Assembly: GCA_022747635.1 (NCBI GenBank)
Contig: JAKTNV010000235.1
Span: 124,001 to 188,000 of the forward strand
Source of the DNA: Hetaerina americana
Taxonomy: Eukaryota; Arthropoda; Insecta; Odonata; Calopterygidae
Reading direction: 5' to 3'
Length of the DNA: 64,000 nt
Shown here: positions 13,162-26,079 of the stretch, one piece after another
How the letters are laid out: every line of letters begins with the position of its first letter
Position numbering within the stretch: the stretch's first letter is position 1
Translations under genes and position numbers: made by a program
The notes under the pieces: model-generated
Database searches by the model: none
What the model saw: the letters and a program-made list of their open reading frames with translations, nothing else
What the model was told of the DNA's origin: nothing

Positions 13162-13217
13162 TTTAAGCTTTAAAAAACCGCTAAGGTAAAAACTAAACGC
13201 AACAATTAAATAACAAA

Positions 13218-13398
13218 ATTTCTCATCCCGGTACTGCGGATGAAAAATTTTGTTTGCAAGAAATACGTATGAATACGAAAATTTTCTCAATAACTGCCGT
13301 TTGGGAGTGAAAAGTGTCACACAAATTTACAATTAAAACTAACAGGCTTTCAAAAAAACCCTCGGGGGAACAACGAAACGAGTCGCTTGAATCACGAA
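13218..13398 (+). repeat. Monomer class C (example)
   Basis: Recognised by CCCGGTACTGCGGATGAAAA in its box (GGT where A and B have GGG, removing the SmaI/XmaI site), TTTGCAAGAAATACG, ATAACTGCCGTTTGG, ACAAATTTACAATTAAAAC, AAAACCCTCGGGGGAACAA and CGAGTCGCTTGAATCACGAA before the next A. In many copies the text changes to ATATAAAATTTTATGTTTTT (subtypes c, h, p) or GAAAGTTTCCCCAA (b, e, q). C has no dyad at the position where A and B carry one. This example has the subtype-d variant GGGAGTGAAAAGTGTCACAC. Confidence 0.9.
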
Positions 13399-14174
13399 AT
13401 TTCTCATCCCGGGACTGCGGCTGGAAAACTTTATGCTTGCAAGAAATACGTATAAATGATACCATTTTCTCAAAAACGACCGTTTTGATTGGTAAAAAAA
13501 GAACAAATTTTCATTTGATGAATGAAAAACTTTTAAAAAAGCACTTGGAAGAAAAATTTAGAGAACAATTAATTCGCGAAATTTTTCATCACGGGACTGC
13601 GGACGAAAATTATTATGTTTAAAAAATAAGTATATTAACGACACTTTCATAACAGCGACTGCCTTTAAAGGAAGAGAGGCGACCAAATAATAATTCAATG
13701 ATTTTTAAACTTTAAAAAACCGCTGAGGCAAAAAACTAAACGCAACAATTGAATCGTAAAATTTCTCATCCCGGTACTGCGGATGAAAAATTTTATGTTT
13801 GCAAGAAATACGTTTGAATACGAAAGTTTCCCCAATAACTGCCGTTTGGAAATGTAAAGAGTAAAACAAATATACAACTGAAACTAACAGTCTTTATAAA
13901 AAACCCTCGGGGGAACAAGTAAACAAGTCGCTTGAATCACGAAATTTCTCATCCCGGGACTGCGGCTGGAAAAGTTTATGCTTGCAAAAAATACGTATAA
14001 ATGATACCATTTTCAAAAAAACGACCGTTTTGAAAGGTAAAGAAAGGAACAAATTTTCATTTGATGAATAAAGAGCTTTTAAAAAAGCACTTGGTAGAAA
14101 AACTCACACGACAATTCATTCGCGTAATTTCTCATCCCGAATCTGCGGAGGAAAATTATTATGTATAAAAAATA

Positions 14175-14186
14175 CGTATATATACG
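14175..14186. other. 12-bp alternating palindrome CGTATATATACG in class B (example)
   Basis: CGTATATATACG is a perfect 12-bp self-complementary sequence of mostly alternating pyrimidine-purine steps. It is present in B of subtypes f, g, h and i only, because other B copies read CGTATATTAACG. It arises from one or two substitutions next to the ATACGTAT element. Confidence 0.75.
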
Positions 14187-14486
14187 AAACTTTTATAACA
14201 GCGGCTGCTTTGAAAGGAAGGGAGGCAACAAAATATTCATTCAATGAATTTTAAGCTTTAAAAAACCGCTGAGGTAAAAACTAAACGCAACAATTAAATA
14301 ACAAAATTTCTTATCCCGGTACTGCGGATGAAAAATTTTTATTGCAAGAAATACGTATGAAAACGAAAATTTTCTCAATAACTGACGTTTGGAAATGAAA
14401 AGAGTCAAACAAATTTACAATATAAACTAACAGGCTTTCAAAAAAACCTTCGGGGGAACAACGAAACGAGTCGCTTGAATCACGAA

Positions 14487-17400
14487 ATTTCTCATCCCGG
14501 GACTGCGGCTGGAAAACTTTATGCTTGCAAGAAATACGTATAAATGATACCATTTTCTCAAAAACGACCGTTTTGATTGGTAAAAAAAGAACAAATTTTC
14601 ATTTGATGAATGAAAAACTTTTAAAAAAGCACTTGGAAGAAAAATTTAGAGAACAATTAATTCGCGAAATTTTTCATCCCGGGACTGCGGACGAAAATTA
14701 TTATGTTTAAAAAATAAGTATATTAACGAAACTTTCATAACAGCGACTGCCTTTAAAGGAAGAGAGGCGACCAAATAATAATTCAATGATTTTTAAAATT
14801 TAACATACCGCTGAGGTAAAAACTAAACGCCACAATTGAATCACAAAATTTCTCATCCCGGTACTGCGGATGAAAATTTTATGTTTGCAGAGAATACGTT
14901 TAAATACGAAATTTTCTTAATAACTGCCGTTTGGAAATGAAAAGAGTCAAACAAAATTACAATGAAAAATAACAGGCTTTCAAAAAAACCTTCGGGGGAA
15001 CAACTAGAAGAGTCGCTTTAATCACGAAATTTCTAATCCCGGGACTGCGGCTGGAAAACGTTATGCTTGCAAGAAATACGTATAAATGATACCATTTTCA
15101 AAAAAACGACCGTTTCGAAAGGTAAAGTAAGGAACAAATTTTCATTTGATGAATGAAGAGTTTTTAAAAAAGCACTTGGAAGAAAAACTTACACGACAAT
15201 TTATTCGCGAAATTTTTCATCCCGGGACTGCTGAGGAAAATTATTATGTTTAAAAAATACGTATATTAACGATACTTTTCTAACAGCGACTGCTTTGAAA
15301 GAAAGAGAGGCGACCAAATATTCATTCAATGAATTTTAAGCTTTAAAAAACCGCTGAGGCAAAAAACTAAACGCAACAATTGAATCGCAAAATTTCTCAT
15401 CCCGGTACTGCGGATGAAAAATTTTATGTTTGCAAGAAATACGTTTGAATACGAAAGTTTCCCCAAAAACTGCCGTTTGGAAATGTAAAGAGTAAAACAA
15501 ATATACAACTGAAACTAACAGTCTTTATAAAAACCCTCGGGGGAACAACTAGAAGAGTCGCTTGAATCACGAAATTTCTCATCCCGGGTCTGCGGCTGGA
15601 AATTTTTATGTTTGCAAAAAATACGTATAAATGATACCATTTTCTCAAAAGCGACCGTTTCGAATGGTAAAGAAAGAACAAATTTTCATTTGATGAATGA
15701 AAAGCTTTTTAAAAAACCCCTTGGAAGAAAAACACGAAAATTGATTCGCGAAATTTTTCATCCCGGGACTGCGGAGGAAAATTTTTATGTTTAAAAAATC
15801 AGTATATTAACGAAACTTTCATAACAGCGACTGCCTTTAAAGGAAGAGAGGCGACCAAATATTCATTCAATGAACTTTAAGCTTTAAAAAACCGCTGAGG
15901 TAAAAACTAAACGCCACAATTGAATCACAAAATTTCTCATCCCGGTACTGCGGATATAAAATTTTATGTTTTTCAAGAAATACGTTTAAATACGAAAATT
16001 TTCTTAATTACTGCCGTTTTGAAATGAAAAGAGTCAAACAAATTTACAATTAAAACTAACAGGCTTTTAAAAAAAACCCTCGTGGGAACAACCATACGAG
16101 TCGCTTGAATCACAAAATTTCTCATCCCGGGACTGCGGCTGGAAAACTTTATGCTTGCAAGAAATACGTATAAATGATACCATTTTCAAAAAAACGACCG
16201 TTTTGAAAGGTAAAGAAAGGAACAAATTTTCATTTGATGAATAAAGAGCCTTTAAAAAAGCACTTGGAAGAAAAACTTACACGGAAATTGATTCGCGAAA
16301 TTTCTCATCCCGGGACTGCGGAGGAAAATTATTATGTAAAATAAGTACGTATATTAACGAAACTTGTATAACAGCTAATGCTTTGAAAGGAAGGGAGGCA
16401 ACAAAATATTCATTCAATGAATTTTAAGCTTTAAAAAACCGCTGAGGTAAAAACTAAACGTAACAATTAAATCACAAAATTTCTCATCCCGGTACTGCGG
16501 ATGAAAAATTTTGTTTGCAAGAAATACGTATGAATACGAAAATTTTCTCAATAACTGCCGTTTGGGAGTGAAAAGTGTCACACAAATTTACAATTAAAAC
16601 TAACAGGCTTTCAAAAAAACCCTCGGGGGAACAACGAAACGAGTCGCTTGAATCACGAAATTTCTCATCCCGGGACTGCGGCTGGAAAACTTTATGCTTG
16701 CAAGAAATACGTATAAATGATACCATTTTCTCAAAAACGACCGTTTTGATTGGTAAAAAAGAACAAATTTTCATTTGATGAATGAAAAACTTTTAAAAAA
16801 GCACTTGGAAGAAAAATTTAGAGAACAATTAATTCGCGAAATTTTTCATCACGGGACTGCGGACGAAAATTATTATGTTTAAAAAATAAGTATATTAACG
16901 ACACTTTCATAACAGCGACTGCCTTTAAAGGAAGAGAGGCGACCAAATAATAATTCAATGATTTTTAAACTTTAAAAAACCGCTGAGGCAAAAAACTAAA
17001 CGCAACAATTGAATCGTAAAATTTCTCATCCCGGTACTGCGGATGAAAAATTTTATGTTTGCAAGAAATACGTTTGAATACGAAAGTTTCCCCAATAACT
17101 GCCGTTTGGAAATGTAAAGAGTAAAACAAATATACAACTGAAACTAACAGTCTTTATAAAAAACCCTCGGGGGAACAAGTAAACAAGTCGCTTGAATCAC
17201 GAAATTTCTCATCCCGGGACTGCGGCTGGAAAAGTTTATGCTTGCAAAAAATACGTATAAATGATACCATTTTCAAAAAAACGACCGTTTTGAAAGGTAA
17301 AGAAAGGAACAAATTTTCATTTGATGAATAAAGAGCTTTAAAAAAAGCACTTGGTAGAAAAACTCACACGACAATTCATTCGCGTAATTTCTCATCCCGA

Positions 17401-17746
17401 ATCTGCGGAGGAAAATTATTATGTATAAAAAATACGTATATATACGAAACTTTTATAACAGCGGCTGCTTTGAAAGGAAGGGAGGCAACAAAATATTCAT
17501 TCAATGAATTTTAAGCTTTAAAAAACCGCTGAGGTAAAAACTAAACGCAACAATTAAATAACAAAATTTCTTATCCCGGTACTGCGGATGAAAAATTTTG
17601 TTTGCAAGAAATACGTATGAAAACGAAAATTTTCTCAATAACTGCCGTTTGGAAATGAAAAGAGTCAAACAAATTTACAATATAAACTAACAGGCTTTCA
17701 AAAAAACCTTCGGGGGAACAACGAAACGAGTCGCTTGAATCACGAA
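14487..17746 (+). repeat. HOR I unit (a-b-c-d-e-f), canonical 3,260 bp
   Basis: A markers 14,525 (a), 15,067 (b), 15,612 (c), 16,155 (d), 16,698 (e), 17,242 (f). Six trimers, 18 monomers. Diagnostics: a, GATTGGTAAAAAAAG in A with GCAGAGAATACG in C; b, TTCGAAAGGTAAAGTAAGG; c, AAGCTTTTTAAAAAACCCC; d, AAAGAGCCTTTAAAAAAG with GTAAAATAAGTACG; e, the same A as a but TTTCCCCAATAACTG in C; f, CACTTGGTAGAAAAACTC with a GTATATATACG B. A of a and A of e are nearly identical although 2,172 bp apart, which hints at an older 4+2 trimer structure. Confidence 0.92.
14596..14616. other. Perfect 8-bp dyad in class A (example)
   Basis: TTTTCATT, a five-base loop TGATG, then AATGAAAA form a perfect 8-bp inverted repeat. 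It starts about 109 bases into A and recurs in most A copies. It is degraded where the sequence reads GAATAAAGAG (subtypes d, f, g, j, l, r). A dyad lies at the same offset in B, so the feature may be ancestral. Confidence 0.8.
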
Positions 17747-20700
17747 ATTTCTCATCCCGGGACTGCGGCTGGAAAACTTTATGCTTGCAAGAAATACGTA
17801 TAAATGATACCATTTTCTCAAAAACGACCGTTTTGATTGGTAAAAAAAGAACAAATTTTCATTTGATGAATGAAAAACTTTTAAAAAAGCACTTGGAAGA
17901 AAAATTTAGAGAACAATTAATTCGCGAAATTTTTCATCCCGGGACTGCGGACGAAAATTATTATGTTTAAGAAATAAGTATATTAACGAAACTTTCATAA
18001 CAGCGACTGCCTTTAAAGGAAGAGAGGCGACCAAATAATAATTCAATGATTTTTAAAATTTAACATACCGCTGAGGTAAAAACTAAACGCCACAATTGAA
18101 TCACAAAATTTCTCATCCCGGTACTGCGGATGAAAATTTTATGTTTGCAGAGAATACGTTTAAATACGAAATTTTCTTAATAACTGCCGTTTGGAAATGA
18201 AAAGAGTCAAACAAATTTATAATGAAAAATAACAGGCTTTCAAAAAAACCTTCGGGGGAACAACTAGAAGAGTCGCTTTAATCACGAAATTTCTAATCCC
18301 GGGACTGCGGCTGGAAAACGTTATGCTTGCAAGAAATACGTATAAATGATACCATTTTCAAAAAAACGACCGTTTCGAAAGGTAAAGTAAGGAACAAATT
18401 TTCATTTGATGAATGAAGAGTTTTTAAAAAAGCACTTGGAAGAAAAACTTACACGACAATTGATTCGCGAAATTTTTCATCCCGGGACTGCTGAGGAAAA
18501 TTATTATGTTTAAAAAATACGTATATTAACGATACTTTTCTAACAGCGACTGCTTTGAAAGAAAGAGAGGCGACCAAATATTCATTCAATGAATTTTAAG
18601 CTTTAAAAAACCGCTGAGGCAAAAAACTAAACGCAACAATTGAATCGCAAAATTTCTCATCCCGGTACTGCGGATGAAAAATTTTATGTTTGCAAGAAAT
18701 ACGTTTGAATACGAAAGTTTCCCCAAAAACTGCCGTTTGGAAATGTAAAGAGTAAAACAAATATACAACTGAAACTAACAGTCTTTATAAAAACCCTCGG
18801 GGGAACAACTAAACAAGTCGCTTGAATCACGAAATTTCTCATCCCGGGACTGCGGCTGGAAAAGTTTATGCTTGCAAAAAATACGTATAAATGATACCAT
18901 TTTCTCAAAAGCGACCGTTTCGAATGGTAAAGAAAGAACAAATTTTCATTTGATGAATGAAAAGCTTTTTAAAAAACCCCTTGGAAGAAAAACACGAAAA
19001 TTGATTCGCGAAATTTTTCATCCCGGGACTGCGGAGGAAAATTTTTATGTTTAAAAAATCAGTATATTAACGAAACTTTCATAACAGCGACTGCCTTTAA
19101 AGGAAGAGAGGCGACCAAATATTCATTCAATGAACTTTAAGCTTTAAAAAACCGCTGAGGTAAAAACTAAACGCCACAATTGAATCACAAAATTTCTCAT
19201 CCCGGTACTGCGGATATAAAATTTTATGTTTTTCAAGAAATACGTTTAAATACGAAAATTTTCTTAATTACTGCCGTTTGGAAATGAAAAGAGTCAAACA
19301 AATTTACAATTAAAACTAACAGGCTTTTAAAAAAAACCCTCGTGGGAACAACCATACGAGTCGCTTGAATCACAAAATTTCTCATCCCGGGACTGCGGCT
19401 GGAAAACTTTATGCTTGCAAGAATTACGTATAAATGATACCATTTTCAAAAAAACGACCGTTTTGAAAGGTAAAGAAAGGAACAAATTTTCATTTGATGA
19501 ATAAAGAGCCTTTAAAAAAGCACTTGGAAGAAAAACTTACACGGAAATTGATTCGCGAAATTTCTCATCCCGGGACTGCGGAGGAAAATTATTATGTAAA
19601 ATAAGTACGTATATTAACGAAACTTGTATAACAGCTAATGCTTTGAAAGGAAGGGAGGCAACAAAATATTCATTCAATGAATTTTAAGCTTTAAAAAACC
19701 GCTGAGGTAAAAACTAAACGCAACAATTAAATCACAAAATTTCTCATCCCGGTACTGCGGATGAAAAATTTTGTTTGCAAGAAATACGTATGAATACGAA
19801 AATTTTCTCAATAACTGCCGTTTGGGAGTGAAAAGTGTCACACAAATTTACAATTAAAACTAACAGGCTTTCAAAAAAACCCTCGGGGGAACAACGAAAC
19901 GAGTCGCTTGAATCACGAAATTTCTCATCCCGGGACTGCGGCTGGAAAACTTTATGCTTGCAAGAAATACGTATAAATGATACCATTTTCTCAAAAACGA
20001 CCGTTTTGATTGGTAAAAAAAGAACAAATTTTCATTTGATGAATGAAAAACTTTTAAAAAAGCACTTGGAAGAAAAATTTTGAGAACAATAATTCGCGAA
20101 ATTTTTCATCACGGGACTGCGGATGAAAATTATTATGTTTAAAAAATAAGTATATTAACGAAACTTTCATAACAGCGACTGCCTTTAAAGGAAGAGAGGC
20201 GACCAAATAATAATTCAATGATTTTTAAACTTTAAAAAACCGCTGAGGCAAAAAACTAAACGCAACAATTGAATCGTAAAATTTCTCATCCCGGTACTGC
20301 GGATGAAAAATTTTATGTTTGCAAGAAATACGTTTGAATACGAAAGTTTCCCCAATAACTGCCGTTTGGAAATGTAAAGAGTAAAACAAATATACAACTG
20401 AAACTAACAGTCTTTATAAAAAACCCTCGGGGGAACAAGTAAACAAGTCGCTTGAATCACGAAATTTCTCATCCCGGGACTGCGGCTGGAAAAGTTTATG
20501 CTTGCAAAAAATACGTATAAATAATACCATTTTCAAAAAAACGACCGTTTTGAAAGGTAAAGAAAGGAACAAATTTTCATTTGATGAATAAAGAGCTTTT
20601 AAAAAAGCACTTGGTAGAAAAACTCACACGACAATTCATTCGCGTAATTTCTCATCCCGAATCTGCGGAGGAAAATTATTATGTATAAAAAATACGTATA

Positions 20701-21006
20701 TATACGAAACTTTTATAACAGCGGCTGCTTTGAAAGGAAGGGAGGCAACAAAATATTCATTCAATGAATTTTAAGCTTTAAAAAACCGCTGAGGTAAAAA
20801 CTAAACGCAACAATTAAATAACAAAATTTCTTATCCCGGTACTGCGGATGAAAAATTTTGTTTGCAAGAAATACGTATGAAAACGAAAATTTTCTCAATA
20901 ACTGCCGTTTGGAAATGAAAAGAGTCAAACAAATTTACAATATAAACTAACAGGCTTTCAAAAAAACCTTCGGGGGAACAACGAAACGAGTCGCTTGAAT
21001 CACGAA
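17747..21006 (+). repeat. HOR I unit (a-b-c-d-e-f)
   Basis: A markers 17,785, 18,327, 18,872, 19,415, 19,958 and 20,502, each 3,260 bp after its counterpart in the previous unit. The e monomer A near 20,077 carries a compound variant (GAAAAATTTTGAGAACAATAATT, one substitution plus one deleted base) also found at 38,734 and 46,706. The following B box reads CATCACGGGACTGCGG. Confidence 0.92.
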
Positions 21007-23178
21007 ATTTCTCATCCCGGGACTGCGGCTGGAAAACTTTATGCTTGCAAGAAATACGTATAAATGATACCATTTTCTCAAAAACGACCGTTTTGATTGG
21101 TAAAAAAAGAACAAATTTTCATTTGATGAATGAAAAACTTTTAAAAAAGCACTTGGAAGAAAAATTTAGAGAACAATTAATTCGCGAAATTTTTCATCCC
21201 GGGACTGCGGACGAAAATTATTATGTTTAAAAAATAAGTATATTAACGAAACTTTCATAACAGCGACTGCATTTAAAGGAAGAGAGGCGACCAAATAATA
21301 ATTCAATGATTTTTAAACTTTAAAATACCGCTGAGGTAAAAACTAAACGCCACAATTGAATCACAAAATTTCTCATCCCGGTACTGCGGATGAAAATTTT
21401 ATGTTTGCAGAGAATACGTTTAAATACGAAATTTTCTTAATAACTGCCGTTTGGAAATGAAAAGAGTCAAACAAATTTACAATGAAAACTAACAGGCTTT
21501 CAAAAAAACCTTCGGGGGTACAACTAGAAGAGTCGCTTTAATCACGAAATTTCTAATCCCGGGACTGCGGCTGGAAAACGTTATGCTTGCAAGAAATACG
21601 TATAAATGATACCATTTTCAAAAAAACGACCGTTTCGAAAGGTAAAGTAAGGAACAAATTTTCATTTGATGAATGAAGAGTTTTTAAAAAAGCACTTGGA
21701 AGAAAAACTTACACGACAATTGATTCGCGAAATTTCTCATCCCGGGACTGCTGAGGAAAATTATTATGTTTAAAAAATACGTATATTAACGAAACTTTTC
21801 TAACAGCGACTGCTTTGAAAGAAAGAGAGGCGACCAAATATTCATTCAATGAATTTTAAGCTTTAAAAAACCGCTGAGGCAAAAAACTAAACGCAACAAT
21901 TGAATCGCAAAATTTCTCATCCCGGTACTGCGGATGAAAAATTTTATGTTTGCAAGAAATACGATTGAATACGAAAGTTTCCCCAAAAACTGCCGTTTGG
22001 AAATGTAAAGAGTAAAACAAATATACAAATGAAACTAACAGTCTTTATAAAAACCCTCGGGGGAACAACTAAACAAGTCGCTTGAATCACGAAATTTCTC
22101 ATCCCGGGACTGCGGCTGGAAAAGTTTATGCTTGCAAAAAATACGTATAAATGATACCATTTTCTCAAAAGCGACCGTTTCGAATGGTAAAGAAAGAACA
22201 AATTTTCATTTGATGAATGAAAAGCTTTTTAAAAAACCCCTTGGAAGAAAAATACGAAAATTGATTCGCGAAATTTTTCATCCCGGGACTGCGGAGGAAA
22301 ATTTTTATGTTTAAAAAATCAGTATATTAACGAAACTTTCATAACAGCGACTGCCTTTAAAGGAAGAGAGGCGACCAAATATTCATTCAATGAACTTTAA
22401 GCTTTAAAAAACCGCTGAGGTAAAAACTAAACGCCACAATTGAATCACAAAATTTCTCATCCCGGTACTGCGGATATAAAATTTTATGTTTTTCAAGAAA
22501 TACGTTTAAATACGAAAATTTTCTTAATAACTGCCGTTTGGAAATGAATAAAGTCAAACAAATTTACAATTAAAACTAACAGGCTTTTAAAAAAAACCCT
22601 CGTGGGAACAATTATACGAGTCGCTTGAATCACAAAATTTCTCATCCCGGGACTGCGGCTGGAAAACTTTATGCTTGCAAGAAATACGTATAAATGATAC
22701 CGTTTTCAAAAAAACGACCGTTTTGAAAGGTAAAGAAAGGAACAAATTTTCATTTGATGAATAAAGAGCCTTTAAAAAAGCACTTGGAAGAAAAACTTAC
22801 ACGGAAATTGATTCGCGAAATTTCTCATCCCGGGACTGCGGAGGAAAATTATTATGTAAAATAAGTACGTATATTAACGAAACTTGTATAACAGCTAATG
22901 CTTTGAAAGGAAGGGAGGCAACAAAATATTCATTCAATGAATTTTAAGCTTTAAAAAACCGCTGAGGTAAAAACTAAACGCAACAATTAAATCACAAAAT
23001 TTCTCATCCCGGTTCTGCGGATGAAAAATTTTGTTTGCAAGAAATACGTATGAATACGAAAATTTTCTCAATAACTGCCGTTTGGGAGTGAAAAGTGTCA
23101 CACAAATTTACAATTAAAACTAACAGGTTTCAAAAAAACCCTCGGGGGAACAACGAAACGAGTCGCTTGAATCACGAA
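21007..23178 (+). repeat. HOR I partial unit (a-b-c-d), before the switch to HOR II
   Basis: A markers 21,045 (a), 21,587 (b), 22,132 (c), 22,675 (d). This is the part most similar to the start of the window (offset 20,091). The next trimer, at 23,217, is e-like but continues into the g-h-i-j series, so HOR I ends here. Confidence 0.88.
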
Positions 23179-26079
23179 ATTTCTCATCCCGGGACTGCGG
23201 CTGGAAAACTTTATGCTGCAAGAAATACGTATAAATGATACCATTTTCTCAAAAACGACCGTTTTGATTGGTAAAAAAAGAACAAATTTTCATTTGATGA
23301 ATGAAAAACTTTTAAAAAAGCACTTGGAAGAAAAATTTAGAGAACAATTAATTCGCGAAATTTTTCATCCCGGGACTGCGGACGAAAATTATTATGTTTA
23401 AAAAATAAGTATATTAACGAAACTTTCATACCAGCGACTGCCTTTAAAGGAAGACAGGCGACCAAATAATAATTCAATGATTTTTAAACTTTAAAAAACC
23501 GCTGAGGAAAAAAACTAAACGCAACAATTAAATCGCAAAATTTCTCATCCCGGTACTGCGGATGAAAAATTTTATGTTTGCAAGAAATACGTTTGAATAC
23601 GAAAGTTTCCCCAATAACTGCCGTTTGGAAATGTAAAGAGTAAAACAAATATACAACTGAAACTAACAGTCTTTATAAAAAACCCTCCGGGGAACAACTA
23701 AACAAGTCGCTTGAATCACGAAATTTCTCATCCCGGGACTGCGGCTGGAAAAGTTTGTGCTTGCAAAAAATACGTATAAATGATACCATTTTAAAAAAAA
23801 GACCGTTTTGAAAGGTAAAGAAAGGAACAAATTTTCATTTGATGAATAAAGAGCTCTTAAAAAAGCACTTGGTAGAAAAACTCACACGACAATTCATTCG
23901 CGTAATTTCTCATCCCGAATCTGCGGAGGAAAATTATTATGTATAAAAAATACGTATATATACGAAACTTTTATAACAGCGGCTGCTTTGAAAGGAAGGG
24001 AGGCAACAAAATATTCATTCAATGAATTTTAAGCTATAAAAAACCGCTGAGGTAAAAACTAAACGCAACAATTAAATCACAAAATTTCTTATCCCGGTAC
24101 TGCGGATGAAAAATTTTGTTTGCAAGAAATACGTATGAATACGAAAATTTTCTTAATAACTGCGGTTTGGAAATGAAAAGAGTCAAACAAATTTACAATA
24201 TAAACTAACAGGCTTTCAAAAAAACCTTCGGGGGAACAACTAAAAGAGTCGCTTAAATCACAAAATTTCTAATCCCGGGACTGCGGCTGGAAAAAGTTAT
24301 GCTTGCAAGAAACTCGTAAAAATGATACCATTTTCTCAAAAACGACCGTTTTGAAAAGTTAAGAAAGGAACAAATTTTCATTTGATAAATGAAGAGCTTT
24401 TAAAAAAGCACTTGGTAGAAAAACTCACACGACAATTCATTCGCGTAATTTCTCATCCCGAATCTGCGGAGGAAAACTATTATGTATAAAAAATACGTAT
24501 ATATACGAAACTTTTATAACAGCGGCTGCTTTGAAAGGAAGGGAGGCAACAAAATATTCATTCAATGAACTTTAAGCTTTAAAAAACCGCTGAGGTAAAA
24601 ACTAAACGCCACAATTGAATCACAAAATTTCTCATCCCCGGTACTGCGGATATAAAATTTTATGTTTTTCAAGAAATACGTTTAAATACGAAAATTTTCT
24701 TAATAACTACCGTTTGGAAATGAAAAGAGTCAAACAAATTTACAATATAAACTAACAGGCTTTCAAAAAAACCTTCGTGGGAACAACTAAAAGAGTCGCT
24801 TAAATCACGAAATTTCTAATCCCGGGACTGCGGCTGGAAAACGTTCTGCTTGCAAGAAATTCGTAAAAATGATACCATTTTCTCAAAAACGACCGTTTTG
24901 AAAAGTTAAGAAAGGAACAAATTTTCATTTGATAAATGAAGAGCTTTTAAAAAAGCACTTGGTAGAAAAACTCACACGACAATTCATTCGCGTAATTTCT
25001 CCTCCCGAATCTGCGGAGGAAAATTATTATGTATAAAAAATACGTATATATACGAAACTTTTATAACAGCGGCTGCTTTGAAAGGAAAAGAGGCTACCAA
25101 ATATTCATTCAATGAATTTTAAGCTTTAAAAAACCGCTGATTTACTAAACGCCACAATTGAATCACAAAATTTCTCATCCCGGTACTGCGGATGAAAAAT
25201 TTTATGTTAGCAAGAAATACATTTAAATACGAAAATTTTCTTAATTACTGCCGTTTGGAAATGAAAAGAGTCAAACAAATTTACAATTAAAACTAACAGG
25301 CTTTTAAAAAAAACCCTCGTGGGAACAACCATACGAGTCGCTTGAATCACAAAATTTCTCATCCCGGGACTGCGGCTGGAAAACTTTATGCTTGCAAGAA
25401 ATACGTATAAATGATACCATTTTCAAAAAAACGACCGTTTTGAAAGGTAAAGAAAGGAACAAATTTTCATTTGATGAATAAAGAGCCTTTAAAAAAGCAC
25501 TTGGAAGAAAAACTTACACGGAAATTGATTCGCAAAATTTCTCATCCCGGGACTGCGGAGGAAAATTATTATGTATAATAAGTACGTATATTAACGAAAC
25601 TTTTATAACAGCTAATGCTTTGAAAGGAAGGGAGGCAACAAAATATTCATTCAATGAATTTTAAGCTTTAAAAAACCGCTTAGGTAAAAACTAAACGCAA
25701 CAATTAAATACCAAAATTTCTCATCCCGGTACTGCGGATGAAAAATTTTGTTTGCAAGAAATTAGTATGAATACGAAAATTTTCTCAATAACTGCCGTTT
25801 GGGAGTGAAAAGTGTCACACAAATTTACAATTAAAACTAACAGGCTTTCAAAAAAACCCTCGGGGGAACAACGAAACGAGTCGCTTGAATCACGAAATTT
25901 TTTATCCCGGGACTGCGGCTAGAAAACGTAATGCTTGCAAGAAGTACGTATAAATGATACCATTTTCTCAAATACGACCGTTTTGAATGCTAAAGAAAGA
26001 ACAAATTTTCATTTGATGAATGAAAAGCTTTTAGAAAAGCACTTGGAAGAAAAACTTACACGACAATTGATTCGCGAAA

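Larger units (their letters stand above)
13039..13217 (+). repeat. Monomer class B (example)
   Basis: Recognised by GGACTGCGGAGGAAAATTA at its start, ATTAACGAAAC, CAGCTAATGC or CAGCGACTGC, the purine-rich AAAGGAAGGGAGGC, the dyad ATTCATTCAATGAAT, a HindIII site in TTTTAAGCTTTAAAA, and CCGCTGAGGTAAAAACTAAA. B is the class skipped in the five A-C dimers. In subtypes a and e the dyad region is altered to AATAATAATTCAATGA, so that dyad is lost there. In subtypes f, g, h and i the middle contains the perfect palindrome CGTATATATACG. This example is the subtype-d form, with GTAAAATAAGTACG and AACTTGTATAACAGC. Confidence 0.9.
12856..13398 (+). repeat. Representative trimer A-B-C (543 bp), the basic repeating block
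   Basis: This clean copy (subtype d) shows the three monomer classes in order: A 12,856-13,038 (183 bp), B 13,039-13,217 (179 bp), C 13,218-13,398 (181 bp). A, B and C are clearly homologous, sharing the box and several aligned motifs, but they are much more diverged from each other than equivalent monomers 543 bp away. The A markers recur at 538-547 bp from 411 to 63,603, broken only by five 364-bp intervals. An old trimerisation of one ancestral monomer followed by amplification of the trimer explains this. Small indels account for the spread in length. Confidence 0.93.
11226..14486 (+). repeat. HOR I unit (a*-b-c-d-e-f), first trimer hybrid
   Basis: A markers 11,264 (b/a hybrid), 11,806 (b), 12,351 (c), 12,894 (d), 13,437 (e), 13,982 (f). 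Length 3,261 bp, the HOR I period. The first A begins with subtype b sequence and finishes with subtype a sequence, with the switch between 11,366 and 11,383. Otherwise it matches the next two units closely. Confidence 0.88.

Noticed and set aside
12856..13398. CENP-B box
   Set aside because: I looked for TTCG-N4-A-N2-CGGG on both strands around TTCGCGAA, CCCGGG and TTCGAA elements; the spacing never fits.
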